Shown in pieces: positions 1-7,664 of a stretch of 64,000 nucleotides of DNA (positions within the stretch are counted from its first letter, which is position 1; each line of letters opens with the position of its first letter). The notes beneath the pieces are model-generated. The model had not been told where the DNA came from. It searched no databases and worked only from the letters and a program-made list of their open reading frames with translations. Both the position numbers and the translations under genes were made by a program. The DNA comes from Phycisphaeraceae bacterium (GTDB taxonomy: Bacteria; Planctomycetota; Phycisphaerae; Phycisphaerales; UBA1924): NCBI GenBank assembly GCA_019636695.1, contig JAHBXD010000006.1, positions 1-64,000 of the forward strand. Direction: 5' to 3'.

Positions 1-1
1 C

Positions 2-1123
2 CACATCGCGGGTTCATCGATCGGCGACAACGGGTCGTGGCCCGCCAAACGCTACAACGTGCTCATGGACTTCGATTTCAGCGGCACGATCGAGCAGGAC
101 GAGTACGACGCGATCCAGAACAATCCGGATCGCGCAGCCCTGCCCGCCGGCCGCATGAGCGATGCCGACTTCGCCTCCGGCCCCTGGAACCCCATCGGCT
201 ACGACGGCTACGTCTACGACGACGCGGCCGACATGTCCGCCGTCAGGTTCCGGTGGTACGACGCCAAGTTGGGCAGGTGGGTGAATAGGGATCCTTATGG
301 GTACATCGACGGAAGCAATCGGTTGCTCTTCGTTAGAAATGATCCCTATGGCTCGCTCGATCCGACAGGATTGCTGGCAGATCCATCGGATCGGAACCGC
401 ACCCCGGAGTCCAAACTGAAGTTTAACATTGCAGGACGAGCGTGCATAGAGGCGTTGGAGAAGGCTCTTCGACTTGGATGCCCCCAAGTTCGTCTTCTAA
501 ACAGTAGAGGTAGGTTGTACATAACAGATGGGATTCATCCAACTACTAAAAAGCCAATTAGAACTTTTTCTAGTGGTTCTGGCTTTATTGATGTCAATGG
601 CCAAAGTGACGAAGAATGCCTGGAAGATTGCGACAAGCCTCCACTGTGCGATCTTCTTCGGACAATCTCGAAGGGCTTTGTGGACCCGAAGATCCGCATT
701 GATTTATATATAACCGGTCCAAGGGAGAAAGGAGGGCAATTCGAAGAACGCCAAACGGACAGGTCGTTGTATAACTACTCCGGATCCGAACGAGGCTCGA
801 TTCGCTGGGACTGCCAGAAGTCCGGAAACATCACGACAACCAGCGGTGTTTCGAGATCTGCGCCTCCGTTTGAGATTCTATGGCATGAACTGTTTCATAT
901 GTACCACGACGTCGTCGGCGAGCACCATAGATGGGGCGAAAGCGACGGCGAGAAATATGGCTGGGAGGAAATTCGATCCATCGACGGCCAGAACAAGCTC
1001 TTGGATTGGTACAACAAATGCACGGAAGAAGGCAGAAACAATCCTCTTGAGCATCGCGACCCATTCTCGCATGGGGACGACACCAGTAGGCTAAAGGATC
1101 GCAAAAGGCCGTGGATGCCTTAA
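2..1123 (+). CDS. Rhs/YD-repeat polymorphic toxin, C-terminal part with zincin tip (5' end outside window)
   Basis: The reading frame is open from the first bases, so the N-terminal repeat body lies to the left. An EF-hand-like loop (DFDFSGTIEQDE, 68-103) is followed by the Rhs-associated core: GYDGYVYD, RFRWYDAKLGRWVNRDPYGY and the closing DPTG near 360-370. After the core the sequence changes character and becomes AT-richer, as expected for a variable toxin tip. The tip carries HELFH (884-898) followed by a downstream WEEIRS segment, the arrangement of M91/NleD-like zinc metallopeptidase effectors. In the family the core forms a shell that encloses and releases the tip. Metallopeptidase activity and the M91 assignment are inferred from the motif, not proven; the third zinc ligand is not certain. 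Confidence 0.85.
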   Translation, partial: HIAGSSIGDNGSWPAKRYNVLMDFDFSGTIEQDEYDAIQNNPDRAALPAGRMSDADFASGPWNPIGYDGYVYDDAADMSAVRFRWYDAKLGRWVNRDPYGYIDGSNRLLFVRNDPYGSLDPTGLLADPSDRNRTPESKLKFNIAGRACIEALEKALRLGCPQVRLLNSRGRLYITDGIHPTTKKPIRTFSSGSGFIDVNGQSDEECLEDCDKPPLCDLLRTISKGFVDPKIRIDLYITGPREKGGQFEERQTDRSLYNYSGSERGSIRWDCQKSGNITTTSGVSRSAPPFEILWHELFHMYHDVVGEHHRWGESDGEKYGWEEIRSIDGQNKLLDWYNKCTEEGRNNPLEHRDPFSHGDDTSRLKDRKRPWMP

Positions 1124-1159
1124 TCGTGCTTTGCGGTTGCCGGCCTCAAACACAGATGG

Positions 1160-1669
1160 ATGGGCCAACAGATGACATACATATGCTTGCGGCGAATCAA
1201 AAGATTTAGTTTAACTCTGTCTGTGCTGATGATCATCTTATTTACCATGTCTGTCCTGTACACATATTATGTGTATTGGCACGGTAGTCGCCCGGGGGCG
1301 TTCGCGTTGTCCGGTGGTAGAGTAAGTATTTGTCCCGGGCTACCGCGTCACAATGGATATCCAGGAGATAATGTCGGCATTACCTTTCTTTCACGATGGG
1401 TGTGGCTTCGCGAAGGATCTTCTCCTTGGATATTTTGGAGACGTCCGAACTCTCTACCAGAACAAGAAGTAAGCGCTGGTCTTTGGTGGTTCATTCTCCC
1501 GATTATGGTAACGACGACGGCACTTGCAATTGCTCAGCGTCGGCGTGTCCGAAGCGGGGCATGCATAAAATGCGGGTACGATATTGGTGAATTGATCATC
1601 TGTCCTGAATGCGGCCGACAGCGTGACAATGACTCGCGTGTCAAACGTACGATTCGATTTATATGGTAA
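1160..1669 (+). CDS. Small membrane protein with C-terminal zinc ribbon
   Basis: The 169-residue protein has a hydrophobic segment at about residues 15-40, a periplasmic-type stretch, a second hydrophobic segment (WWFILPIMVTTTALAIA) and then a Cys4 ribbon, CIKCGYD...CPECG. This ribbon at the C terminus of short membrane proteins is common in Phycisphaerae, where its function is unknown. It begins 36 bases after the Rhs toxin stop, shares its low GC, and is followed directly by an Rhs fragment. That is the position of an immunity gene, so immunity is a reasonable inference, weakened by the fact that the ribbon family is also found away from Rhs loci. The in-frame ATG at 1172 is an alternative start. 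Confidence 0.6.
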   Translation: MGQQMTYICLRRIKRFSLTLSVLMIILFTMSVLYTYYVYWHGSRPGAFALSGGRVSICPGLPRHNGYPGDNVGITFLSRWVWLREGSSPWIFWRRPNSLPEQEVSAGLWWFILPIMVTTTALAIAQRRRVRSGACIKCGYDIGELIICPECGRQRDNDSRVKRTIRFIW

Positions 1670-1670
1670 A

Positions 1671-1983
1671 CCGTATGTGAGGCTCCTGGACATGCTCGGC
1701 AACTGGAAACAGTTCGAGACTGTCCTCGCCACGTTCGGGACGTATGGCGACACCGGCGACCGCGCCGAAACCCGCCAGCACAACCAGGCCAACGAGATCA
1801 CGAAGCAGGACCCCAACCCCGATTCGCCAACGACGTACAAGCCGTTCACCCACGACGACGCGGGCAACCTGCGGTTCATTCCCTACACGGTGAGCACGGG
1901 GGGGCAGCATCGACTCCGGCACGCGATACACCTTCGACGCCAGGACCTGGCCTGCCCTGGAGAACCTGATCCAGGCTGAGTGA
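1671..1983 (+). pseudogene. Orphan Rhs-repeat fragment, frameshifted
   Basis: One frame reads DMLGNWKQFETVLATFG, then RQHNQANEITKQ and THDDAGNLRF, which are YD/Rhs repeat phrases. At the G run near 1899-1906 the homology passes to the next frame, which continues with SGTRYTFDARTW (the YTFDAWNRL-type repeat phrase) and stops at 1981-1983. The fragment has no start signal of its own and its first bases run into the end of the zinc-ribbon gene. It fits a displaced older Rhs end left behind when a new toxin-immunity pair was inserted, which is a known mode of Rhs diversification. A sequencing error in the G run would restore the frame but not make it a full gene. Confidence 0.65.
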
Positions 1984-2203
1984 GAGCCTATCGGGTACAA
2001 GGTACCCAGGAGGCTCTGGATGAAGCGCAAGCGGCACCGCACTGCGAGCCCCGGAGGCATCGCGATGCCCAGGATGCCGTCGAAATTCAGGCGATGCAGC
2101 TCCGTACAAGATATCGGTCTCTTGCATCACCATGGAAGTGTGTTCGTACATAGTGTTCGCCCTATTGAGCGGGCTGAGATGAGGCTTGAAACTGTGCGGT
2201 TCC

Positions 2204-3685
2204 TTAGATTCGCACGCACACGTTCTTTGCCTCGGTAAAGAACTTCAACGCCTCCACTCCGCCTTCCCTGCCGATGCCGCTTTGCTTCATGCCGCCGAAA
2301 GGTGTGCGCAGGTCGCGGACCATCCAGCAATTGACCCACACGATGCCAGCATCGATGCTCGCGGCGACGCGGTGCGCACGTGAGCCATCGCGGGTGAAGA
2401 TTGTTGCGGCAAGACCATACGGTGTGCTGTTGGCCAGGTGCACGGCTTCCTGCTCGTCTTGAAATCGTTGGAGTGAGACAACCGGGCCGAATATCTCTTC
2501 CTGCTCGACCGAACAGGTCGGGTTTAGCCCTTCGATGACCGTCGGCGCGAAAAAATACCCTCCGCGGCAGCGATCGGGCAGGTGTACAGGTGCAATTCTC
2601 TCGCCGCCGCAGAGGATTGTGCCGCCGCTGCGGGCGGCTTCGCGGACACAGCCTTCAACCTTGGCCAGGTGGGCTTCGCTGACGAGTGCCCCGAACTGCG
2701 TCGCAGGGTCTGCCGGGTCGCCGATCCGCAGGCTTCGGGCGTGCCGCACTATGCCTTCGCGGACGCGATCGTAAACGCTTTCATGGATGAGGAGGCGCGA
2801 TCCGCATAGGCAGATCTGTCCTTGGTTGCTGAAGGCAGCGCGTGCGGCGGTCTCGATGGCGCCATGCGGGCCATCAAAGTCGGCGTCGTCGAACACGATA
2901 AATGGATTTTTGCCGCCGAGTTCGAGGCTGACACGCTTGAGCATGTCTCCCGCAGTCTTGCCGATCCAGCGGCCGACGTGGGTCGATCCAGTGAACGTGA
3001 TTGTCGTTACCTCGGGGTGGTGCACGAGGGCAGCGCCGGCGTCCGGGCCGGTTCCGTGCACGATGTTGAGCACTCCCGGGGGCAGGCCGGCCTCAATCGC
3101 CAGTTCACCCAGCAGGGAGGCTGTCATAGGCGTGACCTCGCTGGGCTTTCCGATGACGGTGCACCCTGCGGCAAGCGCTGGGGCGATTTTCCACGTAAAG
3201 AGGTAGAGGGGCAGATTCCATGGTGAGATGCACCCGGCGACCCCCCGTGGGCGGCGAAGCGTGAAGTTGAGGGCGGGCATTCCGCTGGGAACACCGCCGC
3301 CATCAAAATCGTGAAATTCACCAGCCGTGTGCAGGATGCCTGTGGCGAAGAAACGGAGGTTTGCCGCTGCCCTTGGGATATCTACGGCTCGGGCGAGAGA
3401 GATGGGTTTGCCGCTGTCGCGGCTTTCTGCCTCCGCCAGCCTCTCGATGTTGGCGTCGACCAGTTCGGAAAGCCGGAGAAGGCAACGGGATCGCTCGGCG
3501 GCGGGGGTAACGCTCCAACGTGCGAAAGCCCTGGTCGCGGCCTTCGCAGCAGATTCGATATCCGCGGCATCAGAGGCAGACGCCTGGGCGTAGGGGTGGC
3601 CGGTGGCGGGTTCAACGACGGGGATCAGCTTGCATGACGCCGCGTGGACCATGCGGCCGTCGATCAGGTTGAGGATGGTGTGCAT
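2204..3685 (-). CDS. NAD-dependent aldehyde dehydrogenase, 2-aminomuconate/2-hydroxymuconate semialdehyde dehydrogenase-like
   Basis: A full-length 493-residue ALDH. NAD-binding GSTHVG, the general-base motif ELGGKNP and the catalytic cysteine in SNQGQICLCG are intact. The N-terminal ESRDSGKP and the C-terminal RDLRTPFGGMKQSGIGREGG phrases are typical of the ALDH8A1/DmpC-XylG branch, which oxidises the semialdehydes formed by ring cleavage in kynurenine or catechol meta-cleavage pathways. No other gene of either pathway is in the window, so the substrate is not settled; a betaine- or succinate-semialdehyde role cannot be excluded. It is divergent from a TetR regulator starting about 90 bases away, which suggests local control. 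Confidence 0.85.
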   Translation of the reverse strand: MHTILNLIDGRMVHAASCKLIPVVEPATGHPYAQASASDAADIESAAKAATRAFARWSVTPAAERSRCLLRLSELVDANIERLAEAESRDSGKPISLARAVDIPRAAANLRFFATGILHTAGEFHDFDGGGVPSGMPALNFTLRRPRGVAGCISPWNLPLYLFTWKIAPALAAGCTVIGKPSEVTPMTASLLGELAIEAGLPPGVLNIVHGTGPDAGAALVHHPEVTTITFTGSTHVGRWIGKTAGDMLKRVSLELGGKNPFIVFDDADFDGPHGAIETAARAAFSNQGQICLCGSRLLIHESVYDRVREGIVRHARSLRIGDPADPATQFGALVSEAHLAKVEGCVREAARSGGTILCGGERIAPVHLPDRCRGGYFFAPTVIEGLNPTCSVEQEEIFGPVVSLQRFQDEQEAVHLANSTPYGLAATIFTRDGSRAHRVAASIDAGIVWVNCWMVRDLRTPFGGMKQSGIGREGGVEALKFFTEAKNVCVRI

Positions 3686-3777
3686 GCGCGGCTCCTGCGG
3701 GAGAGTATCCGGAGAGGGGGCATGCAGGTACGGATCGACTCGGGCAGGGAAGGGTGGTAGGCTCGGAGCGGGCGGAA

Positions 3778-4380
3778 ATGAGGGCCGACATGGGAGCCGA
3801 CAGCACCATAAGCCGTACGACCCGTGAGCGGCTGATTGAAGCCGCCGCGAGGCGGTTTTATCACCAGGGGTTTCGCGAGGTCGGCATTGATCAGATATAC
3901 AAGGAAGTGGGCATCAGCAAGACGGCGTTTTATAAACATTTTTCCGGGAAAGATGAACTGATGCTTGCGGTGATGGAGCATGAAGACCAATGGCTGCGTC
4001 GGCACTTTCTGACGATGATCGATCGCCAAGGAGGAAAGCATCCGCAGGATAGACTGCTCGCCCTCTTCGACGTTGTGGATGAGATCGTGAAGGGCGATGA
4101 GTATCGCGGGTGCTTTTTCGTGAATGTGGCGATCGAGTTTCCGTTGCAGCACGACCCCCCGCATATCGCCGCGGCTGCGAACAAGCGCGCGATGCAGGAT
4201 GTCGTGGTTGCACTGGCGAAGGATGCCGGGGCCGATGATCCGCAGGAGCTGGCTCGGGAGTTGATGTTGTTGATGGAAGGTGCGTATGTGACGCGGCACG
4301 TTACGGGCGATCAGCGTGCGGGAGAGACGGCCAGGCGCGCAGCACAGATACTGATCGAGCGGCGGTTGCCTTCGGGGTGA
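3778..4380 (+). CDS. TetR/AcrR-family transcriptional regulator
   Basis: The N-terminal third is a TetR helix-turn-helix: RERLIEAAARRFYHQGF, then GIDQIYKEVGISKTAFYKHF, with the usual FYKHF recognition-helix ending. The C-terminal ligand-binding part is helical (a TetR_C_33-like type is plausible). An ATG at 3778 is preceded by GGAG about nine bases upstream; a GTG at 3754 and an ATG at 3790 are alternatives. A TAGGCT hexamer at 3757-3762 could be its -10. It is transcribed away from the aldehyde dehydrogenase and probably controls it from the 90-base shared intergenic region; the ligand is unknown. Confidence 0.85.
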   Translation: MRADMGADSTISRTTRERLIEAAARRFYHQGFREVGIDQIYKEVGISKTAFYKHFSGKDELMLAVMEHEDQWLRRHFLTMIDRQGGKHPQDRLLALFDVVDEIVKGDEYRGCFFVNVAIEFPLQHDPPHIAAAANKRAMQDVVVALAKDAGADDPQELARELMLLMEGAYVTRHVTGDQRAGETARRAAQILIERRLPSG

Positions 4381-4385
4381 TGGGT

Positions 4386-5177
4386 TCACGCCGCGTCCAG
4401 CGAGCTGGTGCCCGACTGGGTGCTCACTGTCAGGGTGACGGGCTGCACGTCGTAGAAAGCGTTGCGCTGCGCCCCGGCGAAGGTGATGGCGCCCGGGCAG
4501 GCCCGGACCAATTTTCGATCGTTCGGGGCAATGAGGTTGAAGAACTCGGCGCAGGACGAGCAGACGCCTTCGTTTCCGGTGACGCTGTAGGGCACGAGCG
4601 CGCCGCCGATCTCGGCTGTCAGGCGTTTGGCAAGGAAGTTCGCGTGGTTGGCCCTGTGACCGATCCAATGCCGACGAAAATTGTCACCCTTTCGCCAGAC
4701 CCGAATGAGCCTGAAGAAAATCCGGAAGAAGATCGGATCCAACCGGTTGACGCGTTCCCAGTCATCAGGACGGGCATTGGTGTAGGCCTCGGCATGCACA
4801 AGCGTTTCGAAGTCTTCACGCGATGCTTCACGCGGAGGAGCAAAGTCGGAGGGTTCGAGTCGTGCATCAAGGCGATCAGCAAACTCAGGTGGAAGCTCGT
4901 GGTCGGAAACCAGTAGGGTTGCTCCTCGGCGGTGCGATGCGCGATACCACGAGCCTTGCCGTTTGCAGAAGCCGTCCCATTTCGCAGGCGGTGCATAGAT
5001 CAGTTGCTGTCCACGTGCGCCGAGAACCTGGCACGGCGTCAACGGGGCCTGGGTAAGGCGATAGCCAAAATACATCAAGCGCTCTTTGGCGAGTGCGAAT
5101 GCCGTCGGCGCGAACCAATACACGAAGCGTGGCGCGGGGGTGGTTCTCTTCAAAAGACCGAATGTGGGAAATCGCAT
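4386..5177 (-). CDS. Conserved-looking protein of unknown function with C-terminal cysteines
   Basis: I do not recognise this 263-residue protein. It has no clear signal peptide or membrane segment, is rich in aromatic and basic residues in the middle (FFRIFFRLIRVWRKGDNFRRHW), and near the end has GVCSSCAEFFNL followed by a third cysteine in VRACPGA, which could bind a metal. The start is set at 5177 because AGGAG lies seven bases upstream; longer frames reach 5240. It lies 86 bases downstream of the MddA-like gene on the same strand and may be cotranscribed with it. It converges on the TetR gene with only five bases between stops. Confidence 0.6.
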   Translation of the reverse strand: MRFPTFGLLKRTTPAPRFVYWFAPTAFALAKERLMYFGYRLTQAPLTPCQVLGARGQQLIYAPPAKWDGFCKRQGSWYRASHRRGATLLVSDHELPPEFADRLDARLEPSDFAPPREASREDFETLVHAEAYTNARPDDWERVNRLDPIFFRIFFRLIRVWRKGDNFRRHWIGHRANHANFLAKRLTAEIGGALVPYSVTGNEGVCSSCAEFFNLIAPNDRKLVRACPGAITFAGAQRNAFYDVQPVTLTVSTQSGTSSLDAA

Positions 5178-5263
5178 GAGGATGCTCCTGAACAGGGGGG
5201 TGATCGAGTCGTGCCGATGGGTTTGGAATCGATCGGCCAAGGAGAGAACGGATCAGGTGTGCT

Positions 5264-6058
5264 TCAGTTCTTGCGGCGACGCCATAGACGGGGCACGAGC
5301 ATGGGTACGCGGCGTCGGTATGCGCGATAGCTTTCGCCGTGCTCGGCGATCAAATCACGCTCTTCGAACTGGATGGCGACAAGGATGTAAACGGTCGTGA
5401 TGAGGGCGAAGACGAAGTGCGCAAGCGTCATGGTGGGCGTAGCCCAGAACGCGATCAGCCAGCCGACATACAAGGGATGACGTACGAGTCGATACGGCCC
5501 GGGTGTTTTCATGATCAGAGGGCGGTAGGGGATTCCGCGAAAGCAAAGCCATGCCTGGCGAAGCCCGAAGAGGTCGAAGTGATTGATCAGAAAGGTCGAG
5601 GCGAGCACGAGCAGCCAACCCAGGCCGCCGAGCATGTAGAGGGCGACTCGTGGCGTCGAGGGCTGCACGTTCCATATCATGAGGCCCATCGGTTGCCAGA
5701 AAGCGAACAAGGCGATCAGTGCGAGCGAGGATGCAAGCACATAGGTGCTGCGTTCGGCGCTGGGCGGTACAACGCGGTGCAGACGGCGCTTGAATGCGGG
5801 TCGAGCCATGATGCTGTGCTGCAGGGCAAAGAGCGTCAACAGACCGAGATTGATGACCAGCGCTTTCCCGAGCGGGGCGGCGGCGGGGTCGTCAAGGCGA
5901 GTCGGTGTCAGCACACCCACGACAAAGCCGATGGCGTACAGGAATGTCGCAAGGAAGACGGCATAGCAGACAAGGCCGTATGCCAGCACCCCCACACGAC
6001 CGGCTCGCGACGTTTGAATGAACTGGTTGGGATGTGCCTGCATTGTGCAGATGGACAT
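5264..6058 (-). CDS. mddA: MddA-like methanethiol S-methyltransferase (NnrU/isoprenylcysteine methyltransferase-type membrane protein)
   Basis: A 264-residue integral membrane protein with about five hydrophobic segments. It carries QHSIMARPAFKR, AERSTYVL, HFDLFGLRQ, the methyltransferase signature RHPLYVGW and a C-terminal EERDL...YRAYRRRVPML. These phrases are those of MddA, which methylates methanethiol with S-adenosylmethionine to give dimethyl sulfide; the wider family includes NnrU and isoprenylcysteine carboxyl methyltransferases. The start at 6058 follows AAAGGAG with a six-base spacer. The specific MddA name rests on recall of family phrases and needs an alignment; membership of the broader methyltransferase superfamily is safer. 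Confidence 0.72.
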   Translation of the reverse strand: MSICTMQAHPNQFIQTSRAGRVGVLAYGLVCYAVFLATFLYAIGFVVGVLTPTRLDDPAAAPLGKALVINLGLLTLFALQHSIMARPAFKRRLHRVVPPSAERSTYVLASSLALIALFAFWQPMGLMIWNVQPSTPRVALYMLGGLGWLLVLASTFLINHFDLFGLRQAWLCFRGIPYRPLIMKTPGPYRLVRHPLYVGWLIAFWATPTMTLAHFVFALITTVYILVAIQFEERDLIAEHGESYRAYRRRVPMLVPRLWRRRKN

Positions 6059-6261
6059 GATGATCTCCTTTCGAAAGACGCCGCCGATTCGGCGTTGTGT
6101 GCGATCAGGGGGCATGCGGCTGCCGGCGGCCTGATCGAACTACGGGTGAAGTTTCGGCTATGACCGTGTATCTTCAAGTGCACTCGAAGTACACCTTGGG
6201 TGAACTTGCAGTCAACCAGGCTCGCGGACAGACAGGCCGCGATAGGCGTGCGAGGAATGCC

Positions 6262-6903
6262 ATGATCAAGTTGCGAAACCGCGGTGAGTCGGCACTCTTG
6301 GCGGTCGTGGGGGTGTGCCTGGTAAGTGCGCTCGGCTATTCGATCTCGACCGCAAACTGGGAGTTTGTCTATTACGCGGCGTGGATGGTGGTGTTTGTCG
6401 CCGGTGTGATTTGGCTGCACGGTCGAGTGCAACTTCCTGGTGTGCTGCTGGCGGGGCTTGCGCTCTGGGCGGCAGCGCATCTGGCGGGCGGCATCGTGCC
6501 GGTTCCCGGATACCTCCTCGATGATCCATCCGATCGCGCCACGCTGTATAACCTGCGCCCGGCCGCTTGGCTGCCCAAATATGACCAGGCGACACATGCA
6601 TACGGCTTCTTCGTCAGCACACTCTGCGCATGGCATGCGATTCGGGCGACCTATCCCGCGCCCCCTAATGTGGGCGCCGGGCTTTTCATCGCGCTCGTGC
6701 TGATAGGCATGGGCCTAGGGGCCATGAACGAGGTCATCGAGTTCGGCGCCACGCTGATGTTCCACGAGACCAACGTCGGTGGATACGTCAACACCGGGTG
6801 GGATCTTGTCAGCAACCTTGTCGGATGTCTCGCTGCCGCGGCGCTCGCGGCAGCCAGACATCGCAGCACGTTTCGCGGTCGCAATGGCAATGCCCTGATC
6901 TGA
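6262..6903 (+). CDS. Polytopic membrane protein, DUF2238/YjdF-like
   Basis: A 213-residue protein with about six hydrophobic segments. The phrase DQATHAYGFFVSTLCAWHAIR, followed by MNEVIEFGATLMF and YVNTGWDLVSNLVG, resembles the His/Glu/Asp pattern of the DUF2238 (YjdF) inner-membrane family, whose function is unknown. The frame is open from 6097, but the first 55 codons are hydrophilic and unlike the family, and the ATG at 6262 sits just before the first membrane segment with a GAGGA-like site. The 200 bases between this gene and the divergent MddA-like gene hold no other recognisable feature. Confidence 0.65.
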   Translation: MIKLRNRGESALLAVVGVCLVSALGYSISTANWEFVYYAAWMVVFVAGVIWLHGRVQLPGVLLAGLALWAAAHLAGGIVPVPGYLLDDPSDRATLYNLRPAAWLPKYDQATHAYGFFVSTLCAWHAIRATYPAPPNVGAGLFIALVLIGMGLGAMNEVIEFGATLMFHETNVGGYVNTGWDLVSNLVGCLAAAALAAARHRSTFRGRNGNALI

Positions 6904-7047
6904 TCACCCGAGTTTTCATGCACTGATGGTTCCGAAAACACCCCGGGCAAGTTGTCAACGTGGGTGATTTCGCTGTTTGCGTTCCGGCCGAGTCAAAGAT
7001 AACCTGGGGAGAACCCTGGGAATCATCCCTTGGTATGGAGAATTCAA

Positions 7048-7614
7048 GTGCAGTTCCTCACAGAGCTTTGGTTGCCGATTCTGCTCACAGCCGTCGGGGT
7101 GTACCTGGCTTCATGCCTGATCTGGATGTTCACGCCATTGCACAAGAAGGATCACCTCGTGCCGCCGGATGAAACGGACATCCTTGCGGCGATAGAAAAG
7201 CATGGCTTCAAACCCGGGCAATATTGCCTTCCGTGGTGTACAGGTGCGGACTGGAAAGATCCCGCGTTTCTGGAGCGGCTCAAGCGTGGACCGTGGGCAT
7301 GGGTCGTGGTGATGGAAGGACCACCGAGCTTTGCCAGGGCATTGGCGCTGTGGTTCCCTACTCAGGTGCTGATAGCCCTGCTCACCGCATATGCAGCGTG
7401 GGCTGCCATCGGCAATCAGGCCGGGCTGGAGTATCTGCGGGTGTTCCAGGTAGTCGGCTCGATCGCATTCCTTGCGCACGGCGGAACGATGCTGCACGAC
7501 CACATATGGAAGGGGGCCTCATGGCGGCTGTTGCCTGCCAAGGCGGTTGATGCCCTGGTTTATGCCCTTCTGACCGCCGGTGTGTTTGCCTGGATGTGGC
7601 CTGGTCGAATCTGA
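7048..7614 (+). CDS. Membrane protein of unknown function
   Basis: A 188-residue protein with an N-terminal hydrophobic segment (LWLPILLTAVGVYLASCLIW), a soluble stretch of about 80 residues beginning PLHKKDH, and two or three further membrane segments ending AGVFAWMWPG. The soluble part contains CLPWCTGADW, a possible redox or metal pair. I do not recognise the family. GTG at 7048 is preferred because GGAG lies seven bases upstream; a TTG at 7030 is the longer alternative. It ends about 50 bases before the glucan phosphorylase start and is probably in the same transcript. Confidence 0.6.
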   Translation: MQFLTELWLPILLTAVGVYLASCLIWMFTPLHKKDHLVPPDETDILAAIEKHGFKPGQYCLPWCTGADWKDPAFLERLKRGPWAWVVVMEGPPSFARALALWFPTQVLIALLTAYAAWAAIGNQAGLEYLRVFQVVGSIAFLAHGGTMLHDHIWKGASWRLLPAKAVDALVYALLTAGVFAWMWPGRI

Positions 7615-7664
7615 ACGCCGTCGCCTATTCCGTGCGTACGCTCCCGCAGCATGGAGGCTGCCTG

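Noticed and set aside
2020-2060. Start of an IS3-family OrfA (MKRKRH after AGGAGG)
   Set aside because: Only six residues match; no transposase sequence follows in any frame, so a remnant cannot be claimed.
6097-6261. N-terminal extension of the DUF2238-like protein
   Set aside because: Hydrophilic, Arg/Gly-rich and without a ribosome site; the ATG at 6262 precedes the first membrane segment.
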